Assembly: GCA_002633025.1 (NCBI GenBank)
Contig: NMRB01000319.1
Coordinates: forward strand, 305,821-369,820
Length of the DNA stretch: 64,000 nucleotides
Direction of reading: 5' to 3'
From: Notospermus geniculatus
Taxonomy: Eukaryota > Nemertea > Pilidiophora > Heteronemertea > Lineidae
Both the position numbers and the translations under genes were made by a program. Under the pieces are notes generated by a model that had not been told where the DNA came from, did not search any database, and saw only the letters and a list, made by a program, of their open reading frames with translations. Below are positions 11,398 through 22,499 of this stretch, one piece after another (position 1 is the stretch's first letter; every line of letters starts with the position of its first letter).

Positions 11398-11556
11398 AAT
11401 TTGGCAAAATGGGAATTTGGCAAAACGGGAATTTGGCGAAATGGGAATTTGGCGAAATGGGAATTTGGCAAATTGGGAATTTGGCAAAATGGGATTTTGG
11501 CAAAATGGGAATATGGCGATTTGGGAATTTGGTGAAATGGGAATTTGGCGAAATGN
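11398..11556 (-). repeat. Same minisatellite, inverted array
   Basis: About ten copies of the reverse complement unit (GGGAATTTGGCGAAAT) ending at a single N at 11,556. Together with the forward array it can form a long stem with a loop of about 460 bases. Confidence 0.9.
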
Positions 11557-11707
11557 AGTCAACTTGGGCATAAACATCCCAATTGAGCTAAGAGTATAAT
11601 ATCCCAAACGGGCAGTCGCTCCCAATTAGGAAGTTTTCCTACATATCCCGAACGGGCAGTCGCAAAACCATAACATCTCAATTGGGAAGTTTACCTGTTC
11701 GGGCGTT

Positions 11708-11738
11708 TTGCTGCCAATCGAGCAAAAATACCTAACTG
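11708..11738 (-). repeat. Right terminal inverted repeat of element 1
   Basis: Perfect 31-bp reverse complement of the left end. Preceded (11,565-11,700) by spaced CCCAATT/CCCAAACGGGC/CCCGAACGGGC words similar to the subterminal words at the left end. GTAAT follows at 11,739. Confidence 0.9.
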
Positions 11739-11958
11739 GTAATGTGTGTTCAACATGAATAAATATGGCTGATTTTTTTCAATTAAAATTTTTTGAAAAT
11801 TGGGCCTTACATTTTGTACAGGCGAATGTACAGTCAAGGAAGGTGTAGCGTGATTGTGTCCACTGTTTAATAGTGTCCCTTTCTTACGAGGTTGAAAAGT
11901 GCGACCACTTTTCTGGATGGGAATTATATAGTCGGCTATAGTTTTGTTTTATTTTCAG

Positions 11959-14900
11959 ATTGTTATTCCGTGTGGATATTCCCGGCGTACAGGGAACCAC
12001 AAGGCATGGTTTGTCCGGGATTAACTATGAAGAGGTTCTTCAGAAAGGTAAACAGATGTGCGAATAGACCCTACTACATGTACATTTTTTAGCTTTACAA
12101 TAGTTGAATCTTGTCAGCATGACTCAACACAAAGCACATGGCGTCTATTTTTCTGTACTACAACGAGAGGTGGTGCAGTGTATAGTTTGACCCATTTCCC
12201 TAGGATTAGGCCTACATTTTTTTATGAGACACCCTTTATAACAATACAGCTGTACATGTTAGGTGCCCAGAAGTTCAGTCAGCATTGTTTATCTTAGAAC
12301 ATCTTGTTAATGTTTTAACTTTCACTTCAGCATGCGAAAAAGCTGGCGTGGACCATGGACAATTCGTCCTTAAGGAAGATGGCCAGACAATTGTTGATGA
12401 AAGCTTCATGGCCTTGTTGCCCTCAATGACATGTCTAGAGTTCACCACCACCAGTGACACAGAGAAGGGAGATACTCAAACCTCAGACAGCGAGGAAGGT
12501 AAGTTTTGATTTGCATAGAGACCAATAGAAGAGCATGCTCATCAACTGCTACCCTCATTTAAAGGTTGAGAGTTTAAGGCCACAAAAATCGTTTTTGTTT
12601 GCATGATATGTGGTTTGTTCACATCACTGGTTGGATAATTACCCGGTAGTTCCACTGAATTAGCCAGGCCGGACCTGCTTGCTACTTCTGTTGCCGACTT
12701 TCCGATCGATGCAAACTACTAATCTGACCAGCAATGTCAAGAAAGCCACGTAAACAAACAGTACTGTTTCTGTGGAGCACAGTACTGTCAGTAGGCCTTT
12801 AAAGGTCCCTTTTGTTTTACTGTTTCATTAATAATAGAATCTTGCAAACATTTCAATTGGCCTGGCTTGATATTGAAAAAGTGCTACTGTTTCATACCTG
12901 CACATCAGAACTTTGTAAATGTGCAAAGCACAGAATGTAAAAGTATGCTGCCATGCTGGCACCAAATATTCACAGAAAATGTAATCCACTGCTCTACGGA
13001 GAAAGGGGTGCCAGTTTTTTGGCCAACACCACTACTTGTCCTTAGAATTTGATTTCTGCTTCAATAAATTATTATCTTAAATTCTGTTTCAGTGTCAATT
13101 ATACATGTAGATGTCAAAGTACCGGTATCTCGTCCAAGGAAGATCACAGATTTTCTCAACATTTCTACCAGTGCTGCCGAGAAGCTAGGTGCACATTTAA
13201 AGAAAGAAACAGCCATTTTAAACACAAAGGACAAGAACAAGGAATACAACAGTTGCGTCAACCAAAAGTGCTATGAACTGGTGAAGGGTGACCCAGGGTT
13301 ACTCGAGAGTAAGGGTGCACTGCTGAAAAAGGCAAGACATGAAGTGAGTCCCTGTTTTTCTTTGCTTCAACCAGTGTTGTTAAAACATTTTCAGAGAGCA
13401 ACAGGGCAGAGTTGGTGCAAAGAAGACATCCCAACTCCAACTTGTGTGAGTAGTCACATCTTTAGTAGCTGCCTCAATTCAGCACTACAGGAGCAGTCTA
13501 ATTGGCTGACACAACCCAGTTAATTCCCAGCAGGGTTTCCGCCAGGATTTTCAAGGAGGGGGGAGAAAAAAAATTTTGAAAATTTGTTTTGGGAGGGGTC
13601 GTTAAAAATGGCTTCCAGAGTCATTTTTTACACTCCAAAATGCAAAATTAGTCTTCCTTAGGCATGAAAATTGCATTTGAAATGTAAGAAATTAAAGAAA
13701 AAACTACTGAAGTGAAAATAGTGATGTTTGAAAAAGGTTAAAGTGATCCTAAACCGCCAAGCAAAAGTTGGCACCCGATCATTTTCACCGCCCACGAAAA
13801 TGGAACTTCCGATTTCCGCTCCTGGCTTCTGAGCATGCGCAGTATGCTACCTTCACTGAGTTTGTCAACCGTGCAAACCGCACAGCAGACAGGATGCCGA
13901 AGCGAGAAGTGAAAGAAGGGAAAGGGCGACCTTAAAAGGTAGCAAATGCTGACCAGCCGCTGTGGATTGTCCACAGACATTATCGAAGTGGCTAATAATA
14001 AAGAAAGAACTCCGTTTTAAGACGATGAGGAGGTTGTTTGTATGTATGGCATCATTAACATATTGCCGGACTGCGGATTTCGCCGCCGTGCCGGTGTAAC
14101 GTCAGCGAATTATGGGGCTCCTTCCGAGAAAAGACCAACTTGCCTGGCATACCGGCTGACATCGTCATCAATGATGCCACTCGTGTCGGACTGAACACTC
14201 TTCATGCTCTTATGCGTGAATGTATCCTCTAAAACTCCCCTGAATCGAGGATCACTTTAATCTGCAAACTTGAGGGGGGATATCCCCTCCTTGAAATTTT
14301 TGAGGAGGGGATCTGGGATAAACACTGGGAGAAACACTGCCCAGGGTTATTTTTCGCCCCTGAGATGCACACATTTCACTGGAGAAACAACTTGGGATCA
14401 AGCTGGGATCGACCCCAGGTCACCTGCATGACCGGTTAAAATTGTTTTCCTGCTGGAACTTTTGGTTCTCATTTTAGAACACTGCTCATTTTGTGACTGA
14501 ATCTATGTCACATTGTCCTTACTGTTGCTGTTCCTTACTGTTCCTGAAATTTTTGGTCAGTAATAAAAGGTACACCATCATGTGACTTGTGTAAATTTGC
14601 CATCCTTGTTTTGATATAAGTAATGAATTTCTATGCTCTGCAAACTGTGAATGAATGACGGTAAAAATATTTTATACTGTGCCCTCCATTCCAGGTTGTT
14701 GATCTGACCTCCTTCTTATGGTTTTCTCTTTCAAATTGTGACTGTATTCAGTGTTTACATGCACAGTTTATTTCAGTTTGGTTCCTGACCAAGATGGCTG
14801 AAATTTAGGATGGCAGATGTCGGGGGGGGGGGGGGGGGCAGACATCCTAGGGGTGGAAGTCCTTGAATATTATGGCTTTTAGTAATTTTTCAGCGGAAAA

Positions 14901-16637
14901 CNTTGGGCGATACATATCCGTGGGAGCCAAAATCTGTGGGCAAATGTCCTAAACGAGACTCTCAATTTTGATGTGTATTTATCGTTTCAGGTAAACAAAG
15001 AGTATGTATTCAAGAAGAAGAAGTCTCATGGTCAGCCTAGAAAAAGACCAAATAATAACATCATCAGCAAAGAACTTCGTACAATTCGCTTAGGAGAGAT
15101 CCCCAACGAACTTCAAGAACTGGAACTTAATGAGAAACTTTCTCGGGCAAAACTTCAAACTAAGATTGAGCTGAACCTGGTGGAAGAGGCTGAAGCTATG
15201 AGGAAAACATTGGCGGACATTAAGTTTAAACGAAAGGCTTTAATGTCTGAACAGAAGTCTCTGGAGAAAAAAGAGAAAAAGGCGATGAGGGACGAGAAGC
15301 ACCGAAAATCAAAAAAAGCTGCTGCAGCTTCTAGCAGCAGTGCCAGTAGCAGTGTGGACTTACTCGACGACAGTGATGACGGACTTATGGACACTAGTAC
15401 GGGCTTTGATGTTGTACATGTAGATCCCTTTTCTGAATCTGAAGTCGAGGTCGCCCCAACACCACCACCAGAGGCCTCTCAGGAAATGACGAGTTCATCT
15501 CAGAGTCTGTTGGAATCTAATGAGGAGGTGCCAGTCACTGTGGAGGCTGTGGTCCAGATGGAATCAGATGAGCAGCTTCCAGACGCTGTTGAGGTTATCG
15601 CTGAAACACCGCCACCATTTCCTGAGAAGACTCATGATGCTGACACCTCGAATGAAGTCACGAGCCAGAGGTTAGTGTTATCTGACAGGTCTGATGATAT
15701 GAATGTATTGTACAAAAAATATCAACATGATAAGTTCAGCTCAGAACCAAAGTTTGTAAATGTTGGGAGCCATGTGAAAGTATCCAGGTTCAAACAACTT
15801 TCACTTAAGCAGTTTATTGAAGTAAAGTCCCACATGTGTCCCCGATTGCATCCATCAGTTGAAAGGTGTGAATGTAAGGGTTCTATTGAAGTAGCACAGT
15901 ACATCCTACAAAATGAGCCTGTGACTCTTCGCCAGGTGTCTGAGCATTGTTTTCCTGGCAGAAAATATAACCGCACAACAATGTTTAACAAGGTTCTTGA
16001 GATGCCCACAGTCATGATAGAAATGGGAAGATCTGAAAAACATACCTTGAAGCAGGGTGAAACTCAGTTGTATGTGCTCCACAAGGATCCCAACATAGAT
16101 TATAAATATTTTATTGAGATGGGAATCAATGTTGGTATTGTGTCAACAGTATCAAAACAGATAAGTTTCATTCCTAAAGAACAGCTGAAGCTGTTGCACC
16201 AACTGGCATCATCTGAAAAAGACAGACAGTTGATTAGTTATGCTGCAACCAGTAATATGTCTACATCACAAACCAGAAAGGCCTACAACAAAGACTGTGG
16301 GCAGTTGAAATTGAAAGTCCATGAAAATCTACAAAGAATGCAGGATCTTTATGCTGCATATGAAGAACTGGCATCCGTCCAAGACCGTGCACTTCTGCAA
16401 TCCCTTGGGTTGAGGGATGAAGGTCTTCCTGTGGCCTCCGAGCTTGTAAACACTCCCGGGCCTTGTGAACCATGTGAAGTTCTTCAGCCTGGTGATATGT
16501 CTGAAAATGATTCTGATACTGAGCCTCTTGTTATTGATTCATCGTCTTCTGATGAAGATGATAGTAATAGGGAAATGCACGGATCTAGATATAGGAAGAT
16601 TCTTCCCTCGCACGTGCCCGAGCTTAATGTGGTATAA
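11959..16637 (+). CDS. CIDE-N domain protein with coiled coil (5' end missing)
   Basis: Four exons with GT-AG junctions and matching phases: 11,959-12,047, 12,331-12,498, 13,093-13,343 and 14,991-16,637, giving about 717 visible residues. The N-terminal about 75 residues match a CIDE-N domain across the first two exons: FRVDIPG, then RHGLSGINYEEVLQKACEKA, then FVLKEDGQTIVDESF, LLPSMTCLEF. This is the pattern of CAD/ICAD CIDE-N folds (EVLRKGC, LYEDGTELTEDYF in CAD). No CAD nuclease motif follows. Next come a Lys/Glu coiled coil (about residues 190-290), a Ser-rich run, an acidic stretch, a globular region with CPRLH, CECKG and CFPGRKYNRTT, and an acidic Ser/Asp C-terminus. A first exon ending in phase 2 should lie upstream, possibly before element 1. 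It may be a transposon accessory gene paired with the DDE transposase nearby, or a host gene. Confidence 0.75.
13531..14339. mobile_element. Fold-back element in the third intron of the CIDE-N gene
   Basis: The left end CAGGGTTTCCGCCAGGATTTT and the right end (reverse complement GCAGTGTTTCTCCCAGTG) are imperfect inverted repeats, each followed by AAGGAGGGG-type sequence. No coding content is recognised. It lies wholly within the 13,344-14,990 intron, which also has a poly-G run at 14,822 and an N at 14,902. Confidence 0.5.
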
Positions 16638-16690
16638 CTGACTTGATCCGTTTCACAAGGTAAAATTCACACTTCCCAGATACTAGTTTC
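16571..16690. repeat. 3' end of the CIDE-N gene, duplicated at 21,942-22,060
   Basis: About 115 bases, from GGGAAATGCACGGATCTAG to CCCAGATACTA, recur in direct orientation at 21,942-22,060 with only two or three differences. This fits an allelic or assembly duplication bracketing the rearranged 16.7-21.9 kb segment. Confidence 0.8.
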
Positions 16691-16923
16691 ACTTGATTCT
16701 AATGGTGAAATGGTGACTTTAAATGTAGGCCTATTTCCCACACTCAAGTGCTTGCAGGTGTTACCTTACCATAGACAGTAATCACAGACCAGACGTAACA
16801 GCTGGCGCAATATCACATTTTCTGTACAATGGGCAATCAATTTCGCAGAAACGATATACTGTAGATTCTAAGGCAAACAGTTGGAGCAACGGTTTTGCAG
16901 GATAAATGGAGAAGATTTTCATN

Positions 16924-17605
16924 TCTGATCTGAATGAAAGGCGTTCTATTTTGTTAGAATATTTGAAGGCAAATGGGCGTAAAAGGTTGGAGTTACAAAG
17001 AAAATACTCCAATAATCAAAAGTTTCAGGCATACTTGAATCATTTTGAAACTGTCCTGGCCGTGCAGAAAGCCCATGAAATAGACACTGTTAAATATGTG
17101 TATGGGTTAGTTTGCTGTTTTTCACCTGAATGCAGTCATCCATTTTGTGCTGCTCATGTTGGCTGTGCACCAGGGGACTTCAAATGGTTTGAAGGTGGCC
17201 CTCCACTCAGCTTTTTCCCTTGGCCTGCTGTTGATGCATCAAGAAAACCTGAAGACTGTCAAGAGTGTGAGATGTGTCGTGGGCATTTTTTGAAATACAC
17301 TGATCTATTGCAACATCATTATCAGGGTATTCGTGTTGATCCAGATTCGCACCTTCCTTCTTCTCAAATTGGGCAAGTGTTTACTACCTTAAAAGAAGAT
17401 GCCAATATGAGAAGAAAGCATGATCCAAATGCTGAGGTTGAACGTTTGTCCAAAACTGACTTGGTGTCACTTTCGAAGAGGCTGTGTATTTCAGAGCAAA
17501 GGGTTCAATATTATTTTGATCACCTTCTAAGTGTGCATAAAGCTCGGCGAAGTGGTGCTAAAAAAGCATCAGAAACACGCAAGGCCAAAAATGTTCATCA
17601 GTCAT
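16924..17605 (+). pseudogene. 3' part of the DDE transposase gene, plus-strand copy
   Basis: 682 bases essentially identical to the reverse complement of 20,030-20,711. The left edge abuts a single N (16,923), and in the other copy the opposite edge abuts an N (20,029). It encodes the Cys-rich C-terminal part: CCFSPECSHPFC, CQECEMCRGHF, then LSKRLCISEQRVQYYFDHLL, a helix-turn-helix-like end with basic residues and a stop. Near-perfect identity and N boundaries point to a duplicated contig end rather than a second gene. Confidence 0.65.
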
Positions 17606-17612
17606 AATGAGG

Positions 17613-19136
17613 ATGTGGCCACCCCGTCCCTATTCACTCTATTGCTGGCGCGACAACCATATGAGAAACCTCGCCCTGCCATGACGTGTAGTTGTCGTGT
17701 GATGTTGAACCTGGAACCAGACAGCGCGCAACTGAGGGCACCTGATATGGTGGCAGTACCATTTAGCGTGATATTATCGTGACATGGCCACCACCTCATT
17801 GCATGTACATGACATCGCTGCACCTCATACCCATTTTTACCTCTAATTTTCAGAGTTGACTCTGAGACAAAGTAAACGATGCCGATGGAACTTCGTGCGT
17901 CACGACCCTTCTGGCATATCTGGTGTATTGTGTGAGAATGTCCTTCCAAATGGTATCTGACTGGAAGCCCCAACGTTTCTCACCTTCAAGACAGGACATT
18001 AGTCTTTAATGAGAGTGCTATTTTCTTATTCCCCAAGTGATCATCTGATTTTCAGTGCTTTGATTACAAGTTCATGTAAAGTGCATTCCACAATGTCTAG
18101 TCGTTTTTTTACTCATTTCATCTCACAATGAAACACAGCCACAAAACCTCAAGTGAGCAAGTGATGATGAACAGTTGACAGATTTCTGTTGGGGCCATGC
18201 TCTTGATTGTTGGACATGTAAGAGGTCAACCTACGGTAACTATCCCACTTGCGGCTTGTGGATATGTTCCATTGTGAGGTCAGATGACTTGAAAAAACAA
18301 CTGGACATTGTGGAACGCACTTTAAGCTTTTTGCTGATTTTGGGCCAACAGTTCCATTTTTGCTTTTTGTTCATTTTGTAAGTTAGTTTTCCCCAGTGAG
18401 AGATTTGCTCTGGGATCAGAGTTTGATTAACATTGTTATACAGCGGCCTGCACATGTAGAATAGTAGTATACAGCAGGGCAATGGGCCGAAGAAACTTGT
18501 TGGCAGAACCAAATATTGGCAGCTAGTCAGCAGAAGAGCAGTGGATATTTTAGTTAACCGAATTTTAGAATTTATGGTTGTATTGGGAAGATTACGTGAT
18601 GCCATGTTTATATTTATGTGGCTTTTTCTACAGGGTGGCCCAAAAAGTGTCCATCCTCTTCAATAGTTCTAATATTCCAAACTTCGTCCACTTGTCAGAA
18701 ATTTGAAATTTCCCCAGTGGATGAGATTTGGCAATGTTTGGATGGTATGAACGAGGATGTATGGTATGTCAGAATCTTTCATTTAAATTGAAAGGTGTTC
18801 CTACTTTTAACTGACATATTAAGATACAAGTGTGCTGTACTAAAACTACCGGTAATATTCGTGCTTTCCTGTCAGATGACGGGTGACTTGAATTTTTGTC
18901 ATTTTTTTTTTAATCAGCAGATAAGCGAACATGTAAACATCTGATGTGATTGCTTTAGAAGCGTAGCAAAAACACTTCTGCATTCTGGACTGATAATGTT
19001 TGTTCTGGTGTATTACTAGTAATTCTCTTTAATTCAGCTGGCATCCGAGCTGAAAGTTTGGAGTGTCCAGTACACTGCTTTTAAGTAGAATTCCAGTACA
19101 ATAATATTACTATAATTATCTGCTAGCCCTGTCTTC
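17613..19136. other. No gene recognised; possible 3' flank and repeats
   Basis: Non-coding. Near 18,632 there is a mariner-like CAGGGTGGCCCAAAAAGTGTCC word, but no matching inverted end was found. No other structure was identified. Confidence 0.3.
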
Positions 19137-19788
19137 CTGACAAATTGGTGGAGATGAAGTCAGTTGCAGATCCTGCCTTTATTGCGCTTGTTAACAACGT
19201 GGGAGTGCCGCTATTTAATTAAAGTTGGACAAAATATGACCATATCTAGATAGAGACGTGAACTGAAATCGGAGAAGATGTCAGTCATGGGACAGTCGTT
19301 CAACTATGTGTTCCACGCAATGGTACCGTTCCAGCACCAGGTATCATGGTGCTGCAAACATCATTTCTGAACATGCTCGGAAAGGTTTCGAGGTGAAGAA
19401 TATATAGATGACCATCGGTCAAACTCGCTCTACCGACCACTTGATTGTTTGCAACAAACTGATAATAGAGGCATTTTCTACTTAAATCGTGATGATGCAG
19501 CTGCCTTCAGGCTCAATACGTTAATATCTACTGCAGATTTAAACCCAAAAATACCAACACAGCATGCTGCAGATTTGCGGATGCTGATGGCAGATGCTAG
19601 GTATGCAGATGTTTTCAATGGCCCAGATGGGTTACCTAAGCCTGTTGATGTTGTTCGAGTTGACGGAGGGGGTGACGAAAACCCTGAGCATGTGGAGCAG
19701 AGATTTCTGTGGGCAGAATGGCATTATCAAATGGGAAAGGTTGCCACATATGTATCAACCAGATTTAGTGGTGGTTCATATCTTAATG
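19137..19788 (+). pseudogene. Internally deleted copy of the DDE transposase gene
   Basis: Plus-strand pieces match the minus-strand gene at 21,938-20,900. First comes LVEMKSVADPAFIALVNN (19,145-19,200), then scrambled short pieces, then an open stretch with the IFYLNRDDAAAF, ADLRMLMADARYADVF and VRVDGGGDENPEHVEQRF motifs. A segment between SAYAF-like and PTQHAADL parts is missing compared with the full copy. The match stops at GGSYLN, where a fold-back repeat begins (19,796), so the catalytic Glu region is lost. Confidence 0.75.
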
Positions 19789-19795
19789 GTAAATA

Positions 19796-19918
19796 TCAAG
19801 AAGTCAACTTCCAGGACTTAGCAAATTTTCGCCCCAACCGGGGTGTTCTTCAGGCTGGCACTTTTCCACACTAGTGTGGAAAAGTGCCAGCCTGAAGAAG
19901 ACAAATAGACCCTCAATA
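19796..19918. repeat. Palindromic repeat with hammerhead-like core, copy 1
   Basis: Contains reverse-oriented GACCCCGGTTGGGGC-type sequence, AGCCTGAAGAA, then a palindrome around CCACACTAGTGTGG leading to a truncated forward copy. Same family as repeats at 24.6, 27.6, 39.7, 52.3 and 54.2 kb. It truncates the adjacent transposase pseudogene. Confidence 0.7.
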
Positions 19919-20029
19919 GACAAATTGGTAGAAAGTTGCAAAAAGTACCTCTTTCTCTCAATTTTTATGGGATTTTCTATACCTTTTCTATACCTTAGCC
20001 AGAAGTGTACCCCCCCCCCCCCCCCCAAN

Positions 20030-21938
20030 ATGACTGATGAACATTTTTGGCCTTGCGTGTTTCTGATGCTTTTTTAGCACCACTTCGCCGAGCTTTATGC
20101 ACACTTAGAAGGTGATCAAAATAATATTGAACCCTTTGCTCTGAAATACACAGCCTCTTCGAAAGTGACACCAAGTCAGTTTTGGACAAACGTTCAACCT
20201 CAGCATTTGGATCATGCTTTCTTCTCATATTGGCATCTTCTTTTAAGGTAGTAAACACTTGCCCAATTTGAGAAGAAGGAAGGTGCGAATCTGGATCAAC
20301 ACGAATACCCTGATAATGATGTTGCAATAGATCAGTGTATTTCAAAAAATGCCCACGACACATCTCACACTCTTGACAGTCTTCAGGTTTTCTTGATGCA
20401 TCAACAGCAGGCCAAGGGAAAAAGCTGAGTGGAGGGCCACCTTCAAACCATTTGAAGTCCCCTGGTGCACAGCCAACATGAGCAGCACAAAATGGATGAC
20501 TGCATTCAGGTGAAAAACAGCAAACTAACCCATACACATATTTAACAGTGTCTATTTCATGGGCTTTCTGCACGGCCAGGACAGTTTCAAAATGATTCAA
20601 GTATGCCTGAAACTTTTGATTATTGGAGTATTTTCTTTGTAACTCCAACCTTTTACGCCCATTTGCCTTCAAATATTCTAACAAAATAGAACGCCTTTCA
20701 TTCAGATCAGAAGACGAAGCAGCCTTGAACAATTTAGTCTTTGAAAGGTGTGTTGTCCACGCGAGCTATATACATATCAACAGCTGCCTCAAGATTACCG
20801 GCAGCCATTGCCTCGTCATATTGACCTGTTTCTGGGTTTCTATTAGGGCCTAGCAGAGTTGAGGGAATAAATGAGTTGGCATGGGCCCTGCAGAGCTGCC
20901 CATTCAAATGTTCAACCTCATTAAGATATGAACCACCACTAAATCTGGTTGATACATATGTGGCAACCTTTCCCATTTGATAATGCCATTCTGCCCACAG
21001 AAATCTCTGCTCCACATGCTCAGGGTTTTCGTCACCCCCTCCGTCAACTCGAACAACATCAACAGGCTTAGGTAACCCATCTGGGCCATTGAAAACATCT
21101 GCATACCTAGCATCTGCCATCAGCATCCGCAAATCTGCAGCATGCTGTGTTGGTGTTTTTGGGGTTAAAGCAGACGCTTTTACAATGCCAGCATAGTTTT
21201 CCTTGGTAGTTTCTGACCCCGTGAAACAATAGCTGGTGACCTGTAACTGAGCATTTTCTTTTGACGTAAAATCTGTACGCGTCGCCAAATCTTCTGCCCC
21301 AGAGACCATCAGAGTTTTAAATCTGTTTGCAGTAGATAATGTATTGAGCCTGAAGGCAGCTGCATCATCACGATTTAAGTAGAAAATGCCTCTGTTATCA
21401 GTTTGTTGCAAACAATCAAGTGATCGGTAGAGCGAGTTTGACCAATGGTCATCTACATTAATCTTCACCTCAAAACCTTTCCGAGCACGTTTAGAAATGA
21501 TGTTTGCAGCACCATGATACCTGGTGCTGGAACGGTACCTTTTATTGCGTGGAACACATAGTTGAACGACTGTCCCATGACTGACATCTTCCCCGATTTC
21601 TTTACTAAGTTCACGTCTCAATCTAGATATGGTCATTTTTTGTCCAACTTTGCGGCGCTCCCACGTCAGACTAGAGGTGGAGCGCCACTTGTCGGCACCA
21701 ATACCCGCATCTTTTACAATACGCTCCATTATGTTACCAATATTTGGATGACGCTGCAGTAACGCTCTTGTGGACTGATTTATTGTCCTGTTCATTAGCC
21801 GCTCACGGGCCAAACGTTCACTAAGAAGGCGATTTTGCTTACGTCTAAGGCAGGCCCGTTTATTGTTAACAAGCGCAATAAAGGCAGGATCTGCAACTGA
21901 CTTAATCTCCACCAATTTGTCAGGAACATCATCAGTAT
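20030..21938 (-). CDS. DDE-type transposase-like gene (5' end missing, one frameshift)
   Basis: The minus strand encodes about 630 residues from near 21,938 to the end at about 20,030. Order: a basic N-terminal region, a helix-turn-helix-like part (GTVVQLCVPRNKR), then candidate catalytic acidic residues in INVDDHW (about 21,450), VRVDGGGDENP (about 21,060) and YLNEVEHLNG (about 20,930), fitting an RNase-H/DDE fold. A Cys-rich region follows (CCFSPECSHPFC, CQECEMC) and a basic helical end. Near 20,730 the frame breaks: one frame stops after NTPFKD, the next resumes at KLFKAASSSDLNERR. The upstream codons before NTDDVPDKL run into a duplicated piece of the CIDE-N gene, so the true first exon is missing. 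I associate this VDGG-x-DE-x-P...YLN-x-VE-x-x-NG signature with uncharacterised transposon proteins of marine invertebrates. Confidence 0.7.
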
Positions 21939-21941
21939 TAG

Positions 21942-22060
21942 GGAAATGCACGGATCTAGATATAGGAAGATTCTTCCCTCGCACGTGCCCGAGCTTAATG
22001 TGGTATAACTGACTTGACCCGTTTCACAAGGTAAAATTCACACTTCCCAGATACTAATTT
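21942..22060. repeat. Duplicate of the CIDE-N gene 3' end
   Basis: Direct-orientation duplicate of 16,571-16,690. Both sequences diverge after about CAGATACTA. Any open frame across 21,938 is chimeric. Confidence 0.8.
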
Positions 22061-22499
22061 CATAGATTTACGTAATAAAAACAACGCGCGCGATGGGTAA
22101 ATCGCGTTCAGTGTATCCCTAGCCTTAGGCTAGGAAAAGCTTGGGAAAGCTGTGGATTTCTGTTGCGTCGAGACGCCAATGACGTAATGTCACGCCCGCC
22201 GCACACACGAATTTTGACAGTTTTTCTGATGATTACTTCAATAAAATCACTCCTTACTAAATCTTTGATCATGTGGGTTCCAAATTTTTTGGATTGCCGA
22301 TATCCTGAAGTAATCCTCATTCCAATGGCCAAAAAGAATAAAATTATCGGCACACTGAATCTGATTTCTGCTTACACCTTTAGGAGATGGTCGAAAACTG
22401 GACCGGGTGTCCCGCTATTTCTGGGCCATGTCTACCTTAGTTACCGGCATGACCGGTGTAACGTTTTTCAGTGCGTAGCTCCTTGACGCCTATACATAA

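Larger units (their letters stand above)
5089..11738. mobile_element. Complete 6.65-kb TIR DNA transposon (element 1)
   Basis: The two ends are perfect 31-bp inverted repeats, 5,089-5,119 and 11,708-11,738, beginning CAGTTAGGTATTTTTGCTCG. They are flanked by the duplicated pentamer GTAAT. Inside are two convergent, interleaved genes: plus-strand MADS/PHD protein (5,734-7,693) and minus-strand transposase-like protein (10,260-6,433). Both ends also contain CCCAAT(C/T)GGG-type subterminal words. The right 1.4 kb is non-coding and holds two inverted minisatellite arrays. Perfect TIRs and an intact TSD suggest a fairly recent insertion. A 5-bp TSD with CAGT ends does not immediately match a superfamily I can name from the ends alone. 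Confidence 0.9.

Noticed and set aside
18630-18665. Mariner end CAGGGTGGCCCAAAAAGT
   Set aside because: No partner inverted end or transposase was found nearby, so only a short resemblance can be claimed.
20734-21984. Transposase start at the frame beginning MRGKNLPISRS
   Set aside because: The first about 15 codons are the antisense of the duplicated CIDE-N gene end. The true start is missing.
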